A stretch of DNA of 64,000 bases from NCBI RefSeq assembly GCF_025947065.1, contig NZ_CP109994.1, forward strand, positions 124,001 to 188,000, written 5' to 3'. The position numbers and the translations under genes are program-made. This DNA is from Flavobacterium sp. N1736. Its GTDB lineage: Bacteria; Bacteroidota; Bacteroidia; Flavobacteriales; Flavobacteriaceae. Under the pieces are notes generated by a model. The model did not search any database. It was not told where the DNA came from and saw only the letters and a list, made by a program, of their open reading frames with translations. The stretch's first letter is position 1. Each line of letters starts with the position of its first letter. This document shows positions 50,528-59,980 of this stretch, piece after piece.

Positions 50528-52063
50528 ATGCTTATTAAAGTTTACGGAAGTGCTGTTTTTGGAGTAGAAGCAACCACAATTACGATTGAGGTGCATATGG
50601 ACAAAGGGATTGGTTATCATTTAGTTGGCTTGCCTGATAATGCCATAAAAGAAAGCAGTTTTCGTATTGCTGCCGCTCTAAAAAATAACGGATTAACCTT
50701 ACCGGGAAAAAAAATAACGATTAATATGGCGCCCGCCGACTTGCGAAAGGAAGGTTCTGCATACGATTTACCACTCGCAATGGGAATTTTAGTAGGTTCA
50801 GATCAGATAAAAGCGCCGGCAATTGAAGAATATATTATTATGGGAGAACTTTCGTTAGACGGAAGTTTACAATCTATAACAGGAGCTTTGCCAATTGCAA
50901 TAAAAGCAAAAGAAGAAGGTTATAAAGGTTTTTTTCTGCCAAAGCAAAATGTAAAAGAAGCCGCAATTGTTACCGGTTTAGATGTTTACGGAGTTGAAAA
51001 TTTGCAGCAGGTAATTGATTTTTTTGCTGGCAAAGGAACTATCGAACCCACAACAATTGATACGAGAACAGAATTTTATAAAACACTCGATTTTCCTGAA
51101 TTTGATTTTTCTGATGTTCGCGGACAGGAAAGTATAAAACGCTGTATGGAAATTGCAGCTTCAGGAGGACATAATATTATTTTGATTGGTCCGCCTGGAG
51201 CCGGAAAAACAATGTTAGCCAAAAGATTACCCAGTATTTTACCGCCAATGACATTGCGAGAAGCATTAGAAACAACTAAAATTCATAGCGTTGCCGGAAA
51301 ATTAAAAGAAGTTGGTTTAATGAATCAAAGACCATTTCGAAGTCCGCATCACACGATTTCGAATGTGGCTTTGGTAGGAGGAGGGAGTTATCCGCAGCCG
51401 GGTGAAATATCGATGGCACACAATGGCGTTTTATTTTTGGATGAATTGCCGGAGTTTAAACGCGATGTTCTCGAAGTAATGCGCCAGCCGCTGGAAGATC
51501 GTGAAGTGACTATTTCGCGAGCCAAGTTTACCGTAACATATCCGTCATCGTTTATGTTGGTGGCGAGTATGAACCCAAGTCCGAGTGGTTTTTTTAATGA
51601 TCCGAGTATGCCAAATACATCTTCGCCACACGAAATGCAGCGTTATATGAGTAAAATTTCAGGACCATTATTAGACCGAATCGATATTCATATTGAAGTA
51701 ACGCCTGTTCCTTTCGAAAAATTATCAGACGACAGAAAAGCAGAAAGCAGCGTTGAAATTAGAAAACGTGTAACTGCAGCAAGAGAACTTCAATCGCTTC
51801 GTTTTGAAGAATTACCAAACATTCATTACAATGCACAAATGAATACCAAACAAATCAGGGAATTTTGTGCTCTCGACGAACAATCAAAACAATTATTAAA
51901 AACAGCTATGGAAAGACTTAATCTTTCTGCAAGGGCTTACGACAGAATCCTGAAAGTTGCCAGAACAATTGCCGATTTGGATGCTGCAGAGCAAATTATT
52001 CCTTCTCATATTGCAGAGGCAATTCAATATCGAAGTTTAGATCGTGATGGCTGGCTTGGATAA
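50528..52063 (+). CDS. YifB/ComM-family Mg-chelatase-like AAA+ ATPase
   Basis: A 511-residue protein with an N-terminal Lon-protease-like ChlI domain (about 1-170), a Mg-chelatase AAA+ module with Walker A GPPGAGKTMLAKR and Walker B GVLFLDELPEFKRDVLE, and a C-terminal domain with NLSARAYDRILKVARTIADL. ComM acts as a helicase that promotes branch migration during natural transformation. The length is normal. Its stop is one base from the stop of the convergent gene, leaving no room for a terminator. Confidence 0.93.
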   Translation: MLIKVYGSAVFGVEATTITIEVHMDKGIGYHLVGLPDNAIKESSFRIAAALKNNGLTLPGKKITINMAPADLRKEGSAYDLPLAMGILVGSDQIKAPAIEEYIIMGELSLDGSLQSITGALPIAIKAKEEGYKGFFLPKQNVKEAAIVTGLDVYGVENLQQVIDFFAGKGTIEPTTIDTRTEFYKTLDFPEFDFSDVRGQESIKRCMEIAASGGHNIILIGPPGAGKTMLAKRLPSILPPMTLREALETTKIHSVAGKLKEVGLMNQRPFRSPHHTISNVALVGGGSYPQPGEISMAHNGVLFLDELPEFKRDVLEVMRQPLEDREVTISRAKFTVTYPSSFMLVASMNPSPSGFFNDPSMPNTSSPHEMQRYMSKISGPLLDRIDIHIEVTPVPFEKLSDDRKAESSVEIRKRVTAARELQSLRFEELPNIHYNAQMNTKQIREFCALDEQSKQLLKTAMERLNLSARAYDRILKVARTIADLDAAEQIIPSHIAEAIQYRSLDRDGWLG

Positions 52064-52064
52064 T

Positions 52065-52439
52065 TTACTCAAATTTCAAACTTGCGTTTTTAGACATTAA
52101 ATACGAAGTTAATTTCTTGATTTTACCGTTTTCCATTTCAAAAACATCACAAAAAACAGCGTCCAGAAGACCTCCGTTTTTCATGCTGCCCTGAACTGAA
52201 CCTTCGGCAATAACAATATTATTTTCTTCAATCAGTTTTACGATATGAATAATGGGGCTTCCAACAAAATTTTCATTTTCAATTTCCTTATCAAACGCTT
52301 TTTTGCCAACGTGCTGATAAATTCCGGGCATTTCCCAAATAATATCATCAGTCAGGCAAGCCAAGATTCTTTCATGATCGCTTACTCTAAAAGCAGCCAT
52401 ATATTCGTTTACGGTTTGTTTATTTTGTGTCATGATCAA
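52065..52439 (-). CDS. NTF2-like (SnoaL-type) protein
   Basis: A 124-residue cone-shaped NTF2-like protein with motifs TVNEYMAAFRVSDHERILACL, ITDDIIWEMPG-like segment (LTDDIIWEMPGIYQHVG) and VFEMENGKIKKLTSYL. Such proteins include isomerases and orphan domains; no catalytic set can be identified. The ATG at 52433 is an equal alternative start. It converges with comM with one base between the stops. Confidence 0.75.
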   Translation of the reverse strand: MIMTQNKQTVNEYMAAFRVSDHERILACLTDDIIWEMPGIYQHVGKKAFDKEIENENFVGSPIIHIVKLIEENNIVIAEGSVQGSMKNGGLLDAVFCDVFEMENGKIKKLTSYLMSKNASLKFE

Positions 52440-52494
52440 GATAGTTTAAAGTTGATTATTAATATCTAAAAACAAATTTAAAAATAATAATGTT

Positions 52495-54087
52495 TTAATT
52501 AGTAAGCTTAATATTGTTTTGAATATCAATTTGGTCCAAAAAATATTCGTCGTGCGAAACCACAATCAAAGTTCCCTGATATTCATTAATCGCCTGAGTT
52601 AAAATTTCAATATTCTGAATATCCAGATTATTTGTTGGTTCATCAAGAATAATAATATCCGGAGATTGATTGCTAATGGTTAAGCAGCAAAGCATTAAAC
52701 GCATTTTTTCTCCGCCGCTTAAAGAACTGCATAATTTATCTAAATCATTTTGAGAAAACAAAAACCGATTCAATCTCATTCGTATATCATGTTCCTGTAA
52801 AGCCGAAGTATTATATTTTTCTGCCTGTTCATATACAGAAAGTTGATTTTCTATTAATGAATAATCCTGATCTATGTAAACTATTGTCGATTCTGCTTTA
52901 TAAACAGTTCCTGTTTGCGGAGATAATTTTCCGATAATAATTTTAATCAAAGTTGTTTTACCGGAACCATTTTTTCCTTTCAAAGCAATACGATCGCCGC
53001 TTAAAATCTGAAAATTCAAATTTTCTTTCCAAAGCAATTCATTATTGTAGCTAAAATTAATATCTGTTGCTGTAAAAAGTATTTTGCCTTTGTGTAATCG
53101 GGCATTATCAAAACCAAATTTCATTTTATCAATCTCTGGTAAACCAGCACGTAATTCGTGTAAATTTTCTGTAATTCCGCCAATTTTTTCAGCGTGAATA
53201 CTTTTTGTTTTCGAGGTACTATTTTCGGCATTATTACGCAAAGTATTCATCATTATTCTCGAAACTCCCGCTTTTTCCTGTTTCTTTTTTCCGCGCGAAT
53301 CCAGTTTTTGCTGACGTTCGAGAGTTTCGCGTTCTTTTTCTTTGGCTTTTCGTAAAGCTTTCTCTTTACTATTAATATCCTGATATAAAGCGTTGTTTTC
53401 TATCTGTTTTTGTTCAGCATAAAAATCATAATTACCGCCATAAATCGTAATGCCATGTTTGGATAATTCATAAACCACATTTAAAAGATTCAATAATTTC
53501 CTGTCGTGGCTTACGATTAGCAAAGTGCCCGAAGTGTTTTGAATAAAATTATACAATAAATTTCTCGCTGCAAGATCTAAATGATTACTGGGTTCATCGA
53601 GCAAAATAAGTTCAGGCTGATGAATAGAAATTCCCGCAAGGAAAATCTTTGTTTTTTGCCCGCCGCTTAACGTTTCCAGTTTTTGAGATAAATCTAAATC
53701 CTGCAATTGCCAATATTGTAAAGCTTCATTACAGCGATCCTCAATAGTCCAGTCGTCGTTCAGGATTTCCAGATTTTTTTCGGTAACATCACCGTCAAGA
53801 ATTTCTTTAAGCGCGTTGAATTTATCATCAATTTGCAAAGCTTCGGCAATAGTCAAATGATTAAATTGCCCAAAAATCTGAGGCACATAATATGGTTTTG
53901 CATCTGCTTTAAGCAAACCTTGAGAAGGTTGTAATTTGCCCGAAATAATTTTTAATAAAGTTGATTTTCCAACGCCGTTGTTACCAATCAAAGCGATTTT
54001 TTCCTGTTTATTGGCAGTAAAAGTAATTTTGTCGAACAGCAAATCTCTATTCGTATGTAAATATGAAATGTTTTGTAAAATAAGCAT
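52495..54087 (-). CDS. ABC-F family ATPase
   Basis: A 530-residue soluble protein of two ABC domains in tandem and no membrane part. Walker A motifs are GNNGVGKSTLL (K41) and GKNGSGKTTLI, signatures LSGGQKTKIFL and LSGGEKMRLML, and Walker B segments LILLDEPSNHLDL and IIILDEPTNNLDI. The linker (about 235-310) is Lys/Glu-rich and helical. ABC-F proteins bind the ribosomal E site; some give resistance to antibiotics that act at the peptidyl transferase centre, others rescue stalled translation. Which applies here is not decided by the sequence. Confidence 0.9.
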   Translation of the reverse strand: MLILQNISYLHTNRDLLFDKITFTANKQEKIALIGNNGVGKSTLLKIISGKLQPSQGLLKADAKPYYVPQIFGQFNHLTIAEALQIDDKFNALKEILDGDVTEKNLEILNDDWTIEDRCNEALQYWQLQDLDLSQKLETLSGGQKTKIFLAGISIHQPELILLDEPSNHLDLAARNLLYNFIQNTSGTLLIVSHDRKLLNLLNVVYELSKHGITIYGGNYDFYAEQKQIENNALYQDINSKEKALRKAKEKERETLERQQKLDSRGKKKQEKAGVSRIMMNTLRNNAENSTSKTKSIHAEKIGGITENLHELRAGLPEIDKMKFGFDNARLHKGKILFTATDINFSYNNELLWKENLNFQILSGDRIALKGKNGSGKTTLIKIIIGKLSPQTGTVYKAESTIVYIDQDYSLIENQLSVYEQAEKYNTSALQEHDIRMRLNRFLFSQNDLDKLCSSLSGGEKMRLMLCCLTISNQSPDIIILDEPTNNLDIQNIEILTQAINEYQGTLIVVSHDEYFLDQIDIQNNIKLTN

Positions 54088-54239
54088 AATTTCTTTCTTT
54101 AGGGAATAAACAAATAAGCAAACCGTTAGCAGATTGCTTTTATAATTGTCTGAAAGAAATTTTATTTCACATAGAATTAAGTAGTTGATTTATGATTGCA
54201 AAGATATATAAAATATTTTTTATACTATTTTGAGTTTGC

Positions 54240-55103
54240 TTATTCTTTATTTTCTTTTGGATACAAAGCTCTAAAAGCATTAGAAACAGCCTGATGTAAT
54301 ATCGTTCCATGATTTTCCAGAGGCAGATATTCAAAATGCACATTTATATTTTTATTTTCAACAGATTTGATTTTTTCCGCTAACAAATTCGCATCAACTT
54401 CCATAACTCGGGGTATTTCAGTTGGTGTAATTCCTTCTTTGCCAACTGCAATATAAATATCGATGGGCTGCTTGAAAAGAGTAAGCAAGGGCAATTGATC
54501 TTCATTAAGTAAACAACCATTATCCCACCACAAACTTGGGCTTATGATGATATATTTATTAAAAAGCGAAGGTTTTGTAAATAAGATTTCAGTTTCTAAT
54601 AATCCGCCTAATGATTGTCCAATTATGGTTTTTGAATTATTGGTCTTGTATTTTTTTTCGATAATAGGCTGTAATTCCTTTTCAATAAAAGAAATAAATT
54701 TAGCAGAATGACCAGATGTAGGATAGGCTTTTTTATCTTTTAAAATAGTAGTTGGAAAAGTAAAATCCCTTCTTCGATCAACAGTTGCAATACCTACCAC
54801 AATTGATTTTGGAACATGATTAACCCATTCAAAACTGTTAAATTGTACCAGACCGGCGATATGAATAAAGTCTTCATCTGCCGAACCATCCAATAAATAA
54901 ATTACGGGATATCTTGTAGCTTCTGCAGGATTATAACCTTCAGGAAAATAAATGTTTATAATTCTTTTTTCGCCTAATTCTTTAGAATCAATTTCCTCAA
55001 TTACCCCTAAAACAAAAGGTTTAGTCGTAACTGTTGATTTGCTTGTTTGCCCAAAAATCGCTGGTGAGATAATAAAAAAAAGAAGAATTAGGATTTTATT
55101 CAT
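54240..55103 (-). CDS. Secreted alpha/beta hydrolase (Fes/IroE-type esterase)
   Basis: A 287-residue protein from MNKILILLFFIISPAIFGQ, a signal peptide that favours the start at 55103 over 55145. The elbow is IGQSLGGLLETE, with SPSLWWDNG and the closing LENHGTILHQAV (probable catalytic His). It is a paralogue of the hydrolase at 16786-17997 but lacks the TPR tail. The substrate is unknown. It follows the GNAT gene at 55189 in the same direction with 85 bases between. Confidence 0.83.
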   Translation of the reverse strand: MNKILILLFFIISPAIFGQTSKSTVTTKPFVLGVIEEIDSKELGEKRIINIYFPEGYNPAEATRYPVIYLLDGSADEDFIHIAGLVQFNSFEWVNHVPKSIVVGIATVDRRRDFTFPTTILKDKKAYPTSGHSAKFISFIEKELQPIIEKKYKTNNSKTIIGQSLGGLLETEILFTKPSLFNKYIIISPSLWWDNGCLLNEDQLPLLTLFKQPIDIYIAVGKEGITPTEIPRVMEVDANLLAEKIKSVENKNINVHFEYLPLENHGTILHQAVSNAFRALYPKENKE

Positions 55104-55188
55104 GTTGTTTTTATTTGAATAGATATTGAAATTTCGAAATTTCATTTAGGATTAAACAGGAGTAAAAAAGGACAATAAATAAATTTAA

Positions 55189-55869
55189 TTACTTTATAAT
55201 ATTCCACAAACTCATTTTTCGTCTCGTTACAAAACCCAGTTTTTCATACAGTTTTATAGCGCCAATATTAGTTTCGACAACATGCAAAAACGGAATTTTT
55301 CCCTGATCAAAAATGGCGTTTACAACATGTGCAATCAATTGTTTGGCATACCCTTTTCCGGTATGATCAGGATGTGTAATGATTGCGCTAACTTCTGTAA
55401 AATCATTCATTTTCATGCGTTCTCCCGTAATAGCAACTAATTGATTATCCTTAAATATTCCGAAATAATCTCCAAGTAAAGGCGTTTTGTTTTTAAAATA
55501 TCCGGGCTGAACCAAATTGACTAAATCACATAATATTTCATTGTGAATTTCTGTCAGTTTTACGATTTCGACGTCTATTGAAAGTTCGATTTTATCGTAA
55601 ATAATCATTTGAAGACAAACTAATTCTTTCGCAATTTTTACAGCATCAGAGATTTCAGGTTTTTCACCAACAATAAAGAAATTATCGGACAAAACTGAAT
55701 ATTGATCTATCGCATTAGAACTATTTTCAGAATAGATAAAACCTCCAAAAGGGCAATAATCAGGATTGTAGAATTTGGTATTTCCATAATCAAGAGCAAA
55801 TGCTGCATGGTTTTCTAATAAAGAATACCAAACAGGGTTATCCAGCTTATTTTCCTCTGAAGTTTTCAT
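55189..55869 (-). CDS. GNAT-family N-acetyltransferase
   Basis: A 226-residue protein whose C-terminal half is a GNAT domain (FR47-like), with the acetyl-CoA motif HPDHTGKGYAKQLIAHVVNA and the final NIGAIKLYEKLGFVTRRKMS. The N-terminal ~100 residues are a variable region. Unlike the decayed GNAT at 9194-9455, this gene is intact. Substrate unknown. It is 10 bases downstream of the small membrane protein gene at 55880. Confidence 0.85.
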   Translation of the reverse strand: MKTSEENKLDNPVWYSLLENHAAFALDYGNTKFYNPDYCPFGGFIYSENSSNAIDQYSVLSDNFFIVGEKPEISDAVKIAKELVCLQMIIYDKIELSIDVEIVKLTEIHNEILCDLVNLVQPGYFKNKTPLLGDYFGIFKDNQLVAITGERMKMNDFTEVSAIITHPDHTGKGYAKQLIAHVVNAIFDQGKIPFLHVVETNIGAIKLYEKLGFVTRRKMSLWNIIK

Positions 55870-55879
55870 TATTGCTATT

Positions 55880-56401
55880 TTATGACTGTACTATTTTTGC
55901 CTTCAAAATTTCTTCTAAATCTTGTATACTTTTTTTACTTTCTACTTTAAAACCAAGAGAAACCATTACAATTCCAACTACGAGCATAAGAAATGGAATA
56001 AAAATAAAAAAACCAGCATCTGACTCTAAATCATTATCAAATATTATTTTATATAATGCAGCTATACAAGCAAGAGAAACACCGCCTAACCAAACTATCA
56101 TAAAAGCTTGTACGAAAGCCTCCAGATTCATTCTCACGTTTATTTTACAACCATTTATATCATTTTTAATATCCCCTTTTATTATTGGTGAAAATGAATT
56201 TCGGTAACTTATAGCTCTTTGAATCTCAAATCTATTATCTCGAACTTTACCAATGTAAGGCTTAGAATAAGTGTGTCTTCTAGCTCCAAAACCAAAAGCT
56301 TTTTGGGCTTCAATTTCATTTTCAAGATGTGCTGTTAGTTCTTCCTTGGTTAATGTAGAACGATAGACTAATTTTTCAAAAGGGAGAAAATTTTTAAGCA
56401 T
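55880..56401 (-). CDS. Hypothetical protein with two C-terminal membrane helices
   Basis: A 173-residue protein. The N-terminal ~85 residues are soluble and basic (KAFGFGARRHTYSKPYIGKV), followed by two membrane helices (about 95-117 and 130-150) and a helical tail. No family is recognised. It lies between a lipoprotein gene and a GNAT gene, all on the minus strand. The layout suggests a small membrane-anchored protein facing the cytoplasm. Function unknown. Confidence 0.65.
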   Translation of the reverse strand: MLKNFLPFEKLVYRSTLTKEELTAHLENEIEAQKAFGFGARRHTYSKPYIGKVRDNRFEIQRAISYRNSFSPIIKGDIKNDINGCKINVRMNLEAFVQAFMIVWLGGVSLACIAALYKIIFDNDLESDAGFFIFIPFLMLVVGIVMVSLGFKVESKKSIQDLEEILKAKIVQS

Positions 56402-56455
56402 TTGGTTTATTAATTAGTTTTGGTTTTTATCTGAATTACGGATTAATTATGCTGT

Positions 56456-57643
56456 TTATCCCCTAAATTTATTCCTTACGATAATATCTTTAAGCCTTGC
56501 TTTTAGATCTTCTCCTGTATCAAAAACCATTTGCTCATTGTTAGGAAACGGTACAGGACGTTTATTAAAATAGGACATATAACTATCATCGCAAGCATTT
56601 CTGTCGCCTTTGTAAGTCGAATAAATATTCTCAAAAATAAATTCGCTTGTAAGGGGGAAAGTCTGCGCTAACTGATTTGTTTTCAAATCGACAAAATCAA
56701 CTTTTGCTGTTACCTGACAGGATTTAAATTGTCTGAATTCGTAAACATTTGCACGAAGCAATCTGTAATTATCCACTTTTATTTCCTTGCCTAAACTATC
56801 CCTCACGGGACGGCCTCTGCTGTCTAAAAGCGTTTTTACACCATCTTTCACCTGTCTTTCCTTGATAAATTCCTTCTCTTTAATTTGCTCAGGCGAAATA
56901 TTGATCTGAACAAAATTTACAATTAAACTGTAATCGTAAGTCACGTTTTTTTGTCTCACGCTATGATAAACCGTCCATTTATCATTTAATCCGTATGTTT
57001 TAATGTCCAATAAATCCTCCTGAAGCTGTTTCGGAATCACCATATTGGTTTCGTTTTTAGCATAAATATCGACAAAATCAGTTCCTTTAAACTGCGCATC
57101 TTCCATCATTTTTTTTACATTCTTATATCCCGGATTAATACTTTCCAGATAAAATAAGTTGTCATACGCCTGTCTAAAATCCATTTTATTTTTTGATTTT
57201 AAAAGAGCCGAAGCATTGTCATATAAATATTTTGAAAGCACATTTCGGCTATTCACAATCTGATCCGAGTAATTATCAAAAGGAAAAGAAGCATTTTTTC
57301 CCAGCTTCAATAAAGGCAAGGGCAACAAAGGTCTTATTTTTTCCTGACGGTTATTCAATTGCAAATAGGTATTATAAATCCGTTCTGCATTAGCCGGATT
57401 ACCTTCTTTTGTCATCATTTCAAGATCACGCAAATCCCTGTCTTTTGCCTTTGCAAATGCCTCTTCAAGCAAATACACATAATCTTGCTTTCCTTTTGAG
57501 TCTTTTTTGGTTTTTAAAGCTTCAACCGCGCGATCAATAGCGGCATCGTAATTTCCATCGCTCAACAATGATTGCGTCGTTTTTACACCACATGAAGAAA
57601 GGGCAAAAAACAAAATTGAAAAGAGTAAAATAATTTTTTTCAT
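56456..57643 (-). CDS. Hypothetical lipoprotein
   Basis: A 395-residue protein from MKKIILLFSILFFALSSCGV, a lipoprotein signal with the lipobox Cys at residue 18, which favours the start at 57643 over 57655. The N-terminal part (about 25-110) resembles TPR helices (SDGNYDAAIDRAVEALKTK); the rest is beta rich and not recognised. It is likely an outer-membrane-anchored periplasmic protein. Downstream are the two-TM protein and GNAT genes on the same strand with gaps of about 50 and 10 bases. Function unknown. Confidence 0.72.
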   Translation of the reverse strand: MKKIILLFSILFFALSSCGVKTTQSLLSDGNYDAAIDRAVEALKTKKDSKGKQDYVYLLEEAFAKAKDRDLRDLEMMTKEGNPANAERIYNTYLQLNNRQEKIRPLLPLPLLKLGKNASFPFDNYSDQIVNSRNVLSKYLYDNASALLKSKNKMDFRQAYDNLFYLESINPGYKNVKKMMEDAQFKGTDFVDIYAKNETNMVIPKQLQEDLLDIKTYGLNDKWTVYHSVRQKNVTYDYSLIVNFVQINISPEQIKEKEFIKERQVKDGVKTLLDSRGRPVRDSLGKEIKVDNYRLLRANVYEFRQFKSCQVTAKVDFVDLKTNQLAQTFPLTSEFIFENIYSTYKGDRNACDDSYMSYFNKRPVPFPNNEQMVFDTGEDLKARLKDIIVRNKFRG

Positions 57644-57733
57644 ACTAAAAACCAATTGATTTTAAAGGTGTAAATATATTGGTTTTTAGACGAATTCAGA
57701 TAATGTAATTTTTAAATTTAAGAAGCAGAAATT

Positions 57734-58123
57734 TTATTTCGGCCAATATAAAACATTAAATTTATGACCATCGGGATCAGAAAAACCAAAGAAATATCCT
57801 TTTTCAAAACTTTGCGGTTCAGCAAAAATTCGTCCTCCGGCATTTTTAACAGCGAGCAGCCATTGATGCACTTCATCAGTACTTTCTGCCGAAAGAGAAA
57901 ATATAATTTCATTTCCTTCTTTTAAGTCGGCAACTTCATCATTAACCGCCCATTTAAAACGTTCTTTTACAAAAAAATGAATGATAAAATCATTTTCTCC
58001 AAACATAAAACTGGTAAGTTCCGTATTTGTCCCGTTTGGTTTAAAACCTAATTCGCTATAGAATTTAGTGGTTCGCTGCAGATCTTCGACGCCTAAATTG
58101 GCCCATATTTTTTTAGTTTTCAT
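57734..58123 (-). CDS. VOC-family (glyoxalase/bleomycin-resistance-like) protein
   Basis: A 129-residue protein with the double beta-alpha-beta-beta-beta layout of the vicinal oxygen chelate fold (WANLGVEDLQRTTKFYSELGF, then GRIFAEPQSFEKGYFFGFSDPDGHKFNVLYWPK). The family includes lactoylglutathione lyases, dioxygenases and antibiotic-binding proteins. The metal set here looks partial, so the role is open. It has its own short gaps on both sides. Confidence 0.83.
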   Translation of the reverse strand: MKTKKIWANLGVEDLQRTTKFYSELGFKPNGTNTELTSFMFGENDFIIHFFVKERFKWAVNDEVADLKEGNEIIFSLSAESTDEVHQWLLAVKNAGGRIFAEPQSFEKGYFFGFSDPDGHKFNVLYWPK

Positions 58124-58213
58124 AAGATTTATTTTAAGAAGTACATAAATTTATGAAATTTTAAATTAAAACTGGAACGGAAACGCACTACTGTGTGTTT
58201 AACATTTGATATA

Positions 58214-58579
58214 TTATTGCTGTTTTCTAATTTTTACCTGATAAATAATCTCCCAAAACAGAATAGACAAAATAGCATTTGTAAATATGGCTGTTTTAAC
58301 CAAATAAGGATCATACTTTACAAATAGATGTGTGTTTGCAAGTTGCAAAGCCAAGAATAGCGCTAAAGACGCAATTAAAACAGAACAGATTATATTTAAT
58401 AAAACCGTCCATTTTAATGCGAAAAAAGCATAAATAAGATTTAGAACAGCAAAACCGCAGCCTAAAGTGATGTAAGGATCTGTTTTTAATGTTTCGCCCA
58501 ACAACAGTAAAGATGAAGTTGAAGAAAGATATAAAAAGAATAAAATGGAGTAAAGCAGGATTCGTATTTGTGGTTTCAT
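58214..58579 (-). CDS. Hypothetical four-helix membrane protein
   Basis: A 121-residue hydrophobic protein with four predicted membrane helices (about 7-26, 35-53, 58-80 and 95-114). No domain recognised. It lies 32 bases downstream of the secreted protein gene at 58612, on the same strand, so the two may be co-transcribed. Function unknown. Confidence 0.65.
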   Translation of the reverse strand: MKPQIRILLYSILFFLYLSSTSSLLLLGETLKTDPYITLGCGFAVLNLIYAFFALKWTVLLNIICSVLIASLALFLALQLANTHLFVKYDPYLVKTAIFTNAILSILFWEIIYQVKIRKQQ

Positions 58580-58611
58580 TTTGTGTATTTAATTGAATTA
58601 TGTCTTTTTAC

Positions 58612-59061
58612 TTATTGCAAAATCGTATTAATTTTGGCTTCCGATTTTTCTTTGATGACGCTGTCAGGACGAAAACTCCAGATGATCAGAAATTTTCCTG
58701 TTGCAAGATATTCTTCCGGATGTTCGTCTGTTGGTTCTTTGGCTTTTCCCCACAATAATCCTTGCAGGAAACTATCGCCTTTAAATCTGTTTTCAAATTC
58801 AAAATACATGATCGAACCGCTATCTGTTTTACTTTTAAAACTCTGAATTTCTTTGCTTTTTACAACTCCAACAAAGTTGGCGTACGTGGCAATATCCGTA
58901 TAAAAATTACAAGCCTGAGGAGAAACACAAATATGACCATCACTTAAAGTGTAGCTCTTAGGAATTTCTTTGCTTTTTAATTTTAAATCAGCAATCGTCT
59001 GACTGAATATAGTTGTAGTAAATAACAGGAATAATACCGACAGGGGAATCGTAATTTTCAT
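58612..59061 (-). CDS. Hypothetical secreted protein
   Basis: A 149-residue protein with a signal peptide (MKITIPLSVLFLLFTTTIFSQ) and an unrecognised domain containing HICVSPQACNFYTDI and SIMYFEFENRFKGDSFLQG. Two cysteines in the mature part are spaced for a disulfide. The first ~55 codons and some upstream sequence recur, start codon lost, at 60163-60342. It precedes the four-helix membrane protein gene. Function unknown. Confidence 0.7.
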   Translation of the reverse strand: MKITIPLSVLFLLFTTTIFSQTIADLKLKSKEIPKSYTLSDGHICVSPQACNFYTDIATYANFVGVVKSKEIQSFKSKTDSGSIMYFEFENRFKGDSFLQGLLWGKAKEPTDEHPEEYLATGKFLIIWSFRPDSVIKEKSEAKINTILQ

Positions 59062-59164
59062 GGTTTTTTAGTTTTTGGGTAGACAACATTTTACCAGACG
59101 AAAATACGAATTAAAATAATAATCTATGATGTTGATTTGTAATTAGTGTAGGGATTTAAAATTA

Positions 59165-59200
59165 GTAAACCCGACAGATTTAAAAACCTGTCGGGTTTAC
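59165..59200 (-). terminator. Hairpin downstream of the XRE regulator gene
   Basis: A perfect 13-bp stem pairs GTAAACCCGACAG (59165-59177) with CTGTCGGGTTTAC (59188-59200). It lies about 95 bases past the regulator stop on the minus strand. A partial copy of the MITE-like element (TGTCATTTCGAGGAACGAG, from about 59214) lies between. Confidence 0.65.
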
Positions 59201-59295
59201 TATGCGTATAGTTTGTCATTTCGAGGAACGAGAAATCACACAAGAAACTCGACAAAGAGCGGACAATTTTTATAAAAGACGTTCTTTTGAGAATA

Positions 59296-59700
59296 TTATT
59301 TCTCTTTTAGTAACTTTTCTAAATATTCATTTTTTTCTTTTTCAACCTGAACCAAACGTTCGTAAAGTTCAACAACTTTATCAAGAGGATTGAATGTACA
59401 ATTATTAGCTGAACATAGATTACCAGCATTAATTACGCTATCTTTTGTATCGTAATAGGTATTGAAATAATTAAAAACAGATTCTTCCGAAAAGTTTTCA
59501 ATAGCTTCTACCGTAACTCCAAGAACTTTTGCAATTTCTACAAGTTTTTTACTATCAACTTCCTGGCTTGTTTCAATGCTGGAAATAGTTTGTTGGCTTA
59601 CTCCAATTGATTCCGCAAGTGCTTCTTGTTTCATACCTCGAAGCTCTCTGATTCGGCTAATATTTCTGCCAATGTGTTTAGGTTTTGTTGCTGTGCTCAT
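59296..59700 (-). CDS. XRE-family transcriptional regulator
   Basis: A 134-residue protein with an N-terminal helix-turn-helix (about 10-65) reading RNISRIRELRGMKQEALAES and SQQTISSIETSQEVDSKKL, and a C-terminal helical tail (about 105-134) likely to dimerise. The middle has a Cys pair (NLCSANNCTF). Small regulators of this kind are widespread in flavobacteria; target unknown. It sits between a gene (58612) and the decayed partial duplicate of that gene. Confidence 0.88.
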   Translation of the reverse strand: MSTATKPKHIGRNISRIRELRGMKQEALAESIGVSQQTISSIETSQEVDSKKLVEIAKVLGVTVEAIENFSEESVFNYFNTYYDTKDSVINAGNLCSANNCTFNPLDKVVELYERLVQVEKEKNEYLEKLLKEK

Positions 59701-59851
59701 ACTTCAAAGATATTTAAAATTCTTTTACAAAATAGTGGTTGGTAAAAAACATGTTTTTTTGGTGAGGTACTGGTTTGTGTGTTTTTTGGTGTAGAGCAAA
59801 TATATGATTTTTCTGATGAAATTATTTTGGTGTTTTAGTTTCGTAAAGTTT

Positions 59852-59955
59852 TGTCATTTCGACCAAAGGGAGAAATCACACAAGAAATTCCTCATGCAAA
59901 ATCGCCAATCTTTGTCGAGTTACGTGTGTGATTTCTCCCTTTGGTCGAAATGACA
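59852..59955. repeat. MITE-like element, copy 2
   Basis: Perfect 29-bp inverted repeats (59852-59880 and 59927-59955) begin TGTCATTTCGACCAAAGGG and enclose 46 bases with CAATCTTTGTCGAG. It is the same element as 38629-38730 in the other orientation. Compared with copy 1 the arms carry the change GACGAAAGG to GACCAAAGGG on both sides, keeping full complementarity. Confidence 0.8.
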
Positions 59956-59980
59956 AGATTGGGTTACAAGATCATGAGAA

